A stretch of 5,009 nucleotides of DNA from Candidatus Omnitrophota bacterium (lineage in GTDB: Bacteria > Omnitrophota > Gorgyraeia > Aquiviventales > Aquiviventaceae), in assembly GCA_016198915.1 (NCBI GenBank), contig JACQHS010000058.1:1-5009 (forward strand), read 5' to 3'. The position numbers and the translations under genes were made by a program. This document shows positions 4,481-5,009 of this stretch, piece after piece; the stretch's first letter is position 1, and every line of letters starts with the position of its first letter. The notes beneath the pieces were generated by a model that was not told the origin of the DNA, made no database searches, and was given only the letters and a program-made list of their open reading frames with translations.

Positions 4481-4834
4481 ATGATTGAATACGCCAGCAT
4501 TCTCCTCTTAGCCGCCATGGCCCTCGCCGTGGGGCTGATCATGCTCTTCGCCAATGCCTTGTTCGGGCCCAAGCGGCCGAATCCGGTCAAAGCCAAGCCG
4601 TTTGAATGCGGCAAAGACCCGATCGCCCTGCCGGGTGGCCGGATGCCGGTCCATTTCTACGTCGTGGCCATGCTGTTTGTTGTCTTCGATGTGGAGCTGG
4701 TGTTCCTGTTTCCGTGGGCGGTGCTGGTCAGGGAGCTGGGCTGGTTCGGGCTGATCGAAATGGGCTTCTTCCTGGCGATCGTGGTGGCCGGCTTTCTCTA
4801 CGCCTGGAAGCAGGGCGCGTTGGATTGGAGCTGA
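4481..4834 (+). CDS. nuoA: NADH-quinone oxidoreductase subunit A (NuoA)
   Basis: NuoA is a small membrane subunit of respiratory complex I, at the junction of the proton-pumping arm and the peripheral arm. The product has 117 residues, within the usual size range, with three helices at about 4-27, 60-82 and 90-109. Family marks are FECG (41-44) in the loop after helix 1, the R54/F59-Y60 segment, and FDVE (69-72) with the conserved acidic residues in helix 2. W79 follows, and the C-terminal GALDW (112-116) is nearly invariant. I chose the ATG at 4481 because AGGTGG lies just before it and the protein then begins in the first helix as homologues do. An in-frame ATG at 4406 would add 25 residues unlike any NuoA (HVFHSPRIPPRGG). 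It probably begins the nuo operon, and its TGA overlaps the nuoB ATG by one base, indicating coupled translation. Confidence 0.96.
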   Translation: MIEYASILLLAAMALAVGLIMLFANALFGPKRPNPVKAKPFECGKDPIALPGGRMPVHFYVVAMLFVVFDVELVFLFPWAVLVRELGWFGLIEMGFFLAIVVAGFLYAWKQGALDWS

Positions 4835-5009
4835 TGGCGGACCTCTCCAAGCTCAACTGGATGACGACGCGCGTGGATGCAGCACTTGGCTGGGCGCGCA
4901 AGTTCTCTATCTTTCAGTACCCCTTCGTAACCGCCTGCTGCGGCATGGAGTACATGGCCACGGCGACCTCCCACTACGACATGGACCGCTTCGGCGCGGG
5001 CTTCCCGCG
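4834..5009 (+). CDS. nuoB: NADH-quinone oxidoreductase subunit B (NuoB), 3' truncated by window
   Basis: NuoB carries the terminal iron-sulfur cluster N2, which passes electrons to quinone in complex I. The first 58 residues are visible. The segment ARKFSIFQYPFVTACCGMEY contains the adjacent cysteines C35-C36, two of the four N2 ligands; the other two lie beyond the window. SHYDMDRFG (46-54) matches the conserved S-x-x-D-x-x-RFG motif. The ATG lies in TGATG with the nuoA stop, so there is no separate spacer; GGAG (4827-4830) within the end of nuoA is a ribosome site at suitable distance. The ACCGMEYM version of the cysteine motif is the common non-proteobacterial form, unlike the SCCYVEM of E. 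coli. Confidence 0.96.
   Translation, partial: MADLSKLNWMTTRVDAALGWARKFSIFQYPFVTACCGMEYMATATSHYDMDRFGAGFP

Overview
The window is a GC-rich bacterial chromosome segment with seven protein genes, two of them cut by the window edges. The gene set (MoeB-rhodanese, stand-alone receiver, ABC exporter, SpeD-family protein, nuoA-nuoB with an ACCGMEYM-type NuoB) and the intergenic repeats remind me of Nitrospira or a related Nitrospirota lineage. That is a judgement from memory, not a database result. Nothing points to a phage, plasmid or complete insertion sequence; the only mobile-type signals are short REP-like inverted repeats.

Layout: 1-942 (+) is the body of a MoeB/ThiF-type adenylyltransferase fused to a C-terminal rhodanese domain. 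It converges on a small three-helix membrane protein (1014-1268, -). Between them lies a long imperfect palindrome of 7-base units (943-1030), which supplies the last codons and the stop of the membrane protein gene. At 1294-1310 is a half copy of a REP-like element. A promoter and a strong stem-loop (1323-1399) then lead into a single-domain response regulator (1415-1807, +). Its stop codon shares a TTAA with the stop of a convergent MsbA-like ABC exporter (1804-3552, -).

The 262-base divergent region after the exporter holds a forward promoter, a roughly 100-nt possible small RNA or leader ending in a textbook terminator, and a complete REP-like inverted repeat. A divergent SpeD (AdoMet decarboxylase) family gene follows (3815-4249, +). 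It keeps the pyruvoyl-forming serine and the catalytic histidine and cysteine but has lost the usual HTWPE substrate motif.

The last section (4250-5009) is the start of a complex I operon. It has a near-consensus promoter, a 22-base palindrome matching the CRP/FNR-family TGTGA-N6-TCACA pattern over the predicted transcription start, a leader of about 170 nt with two stable hairpins, then nuoA and the beginning of nuoB, which overlap by one base.

The genes do not form one pathway: they cover sulfur transfer for cofactor or tRNA thiolation, signalling, export, a pyruvoyl decarboxylase and respiration. The most unusual content is regulatory or structural: the strand-asymmetric heptad palindrome, two promoter-hairpin-gene arrangements, and the operator and leader of the nuo operon. 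The divergent SpeD homologue is the best candidate for an undescribed enzymatic activity.
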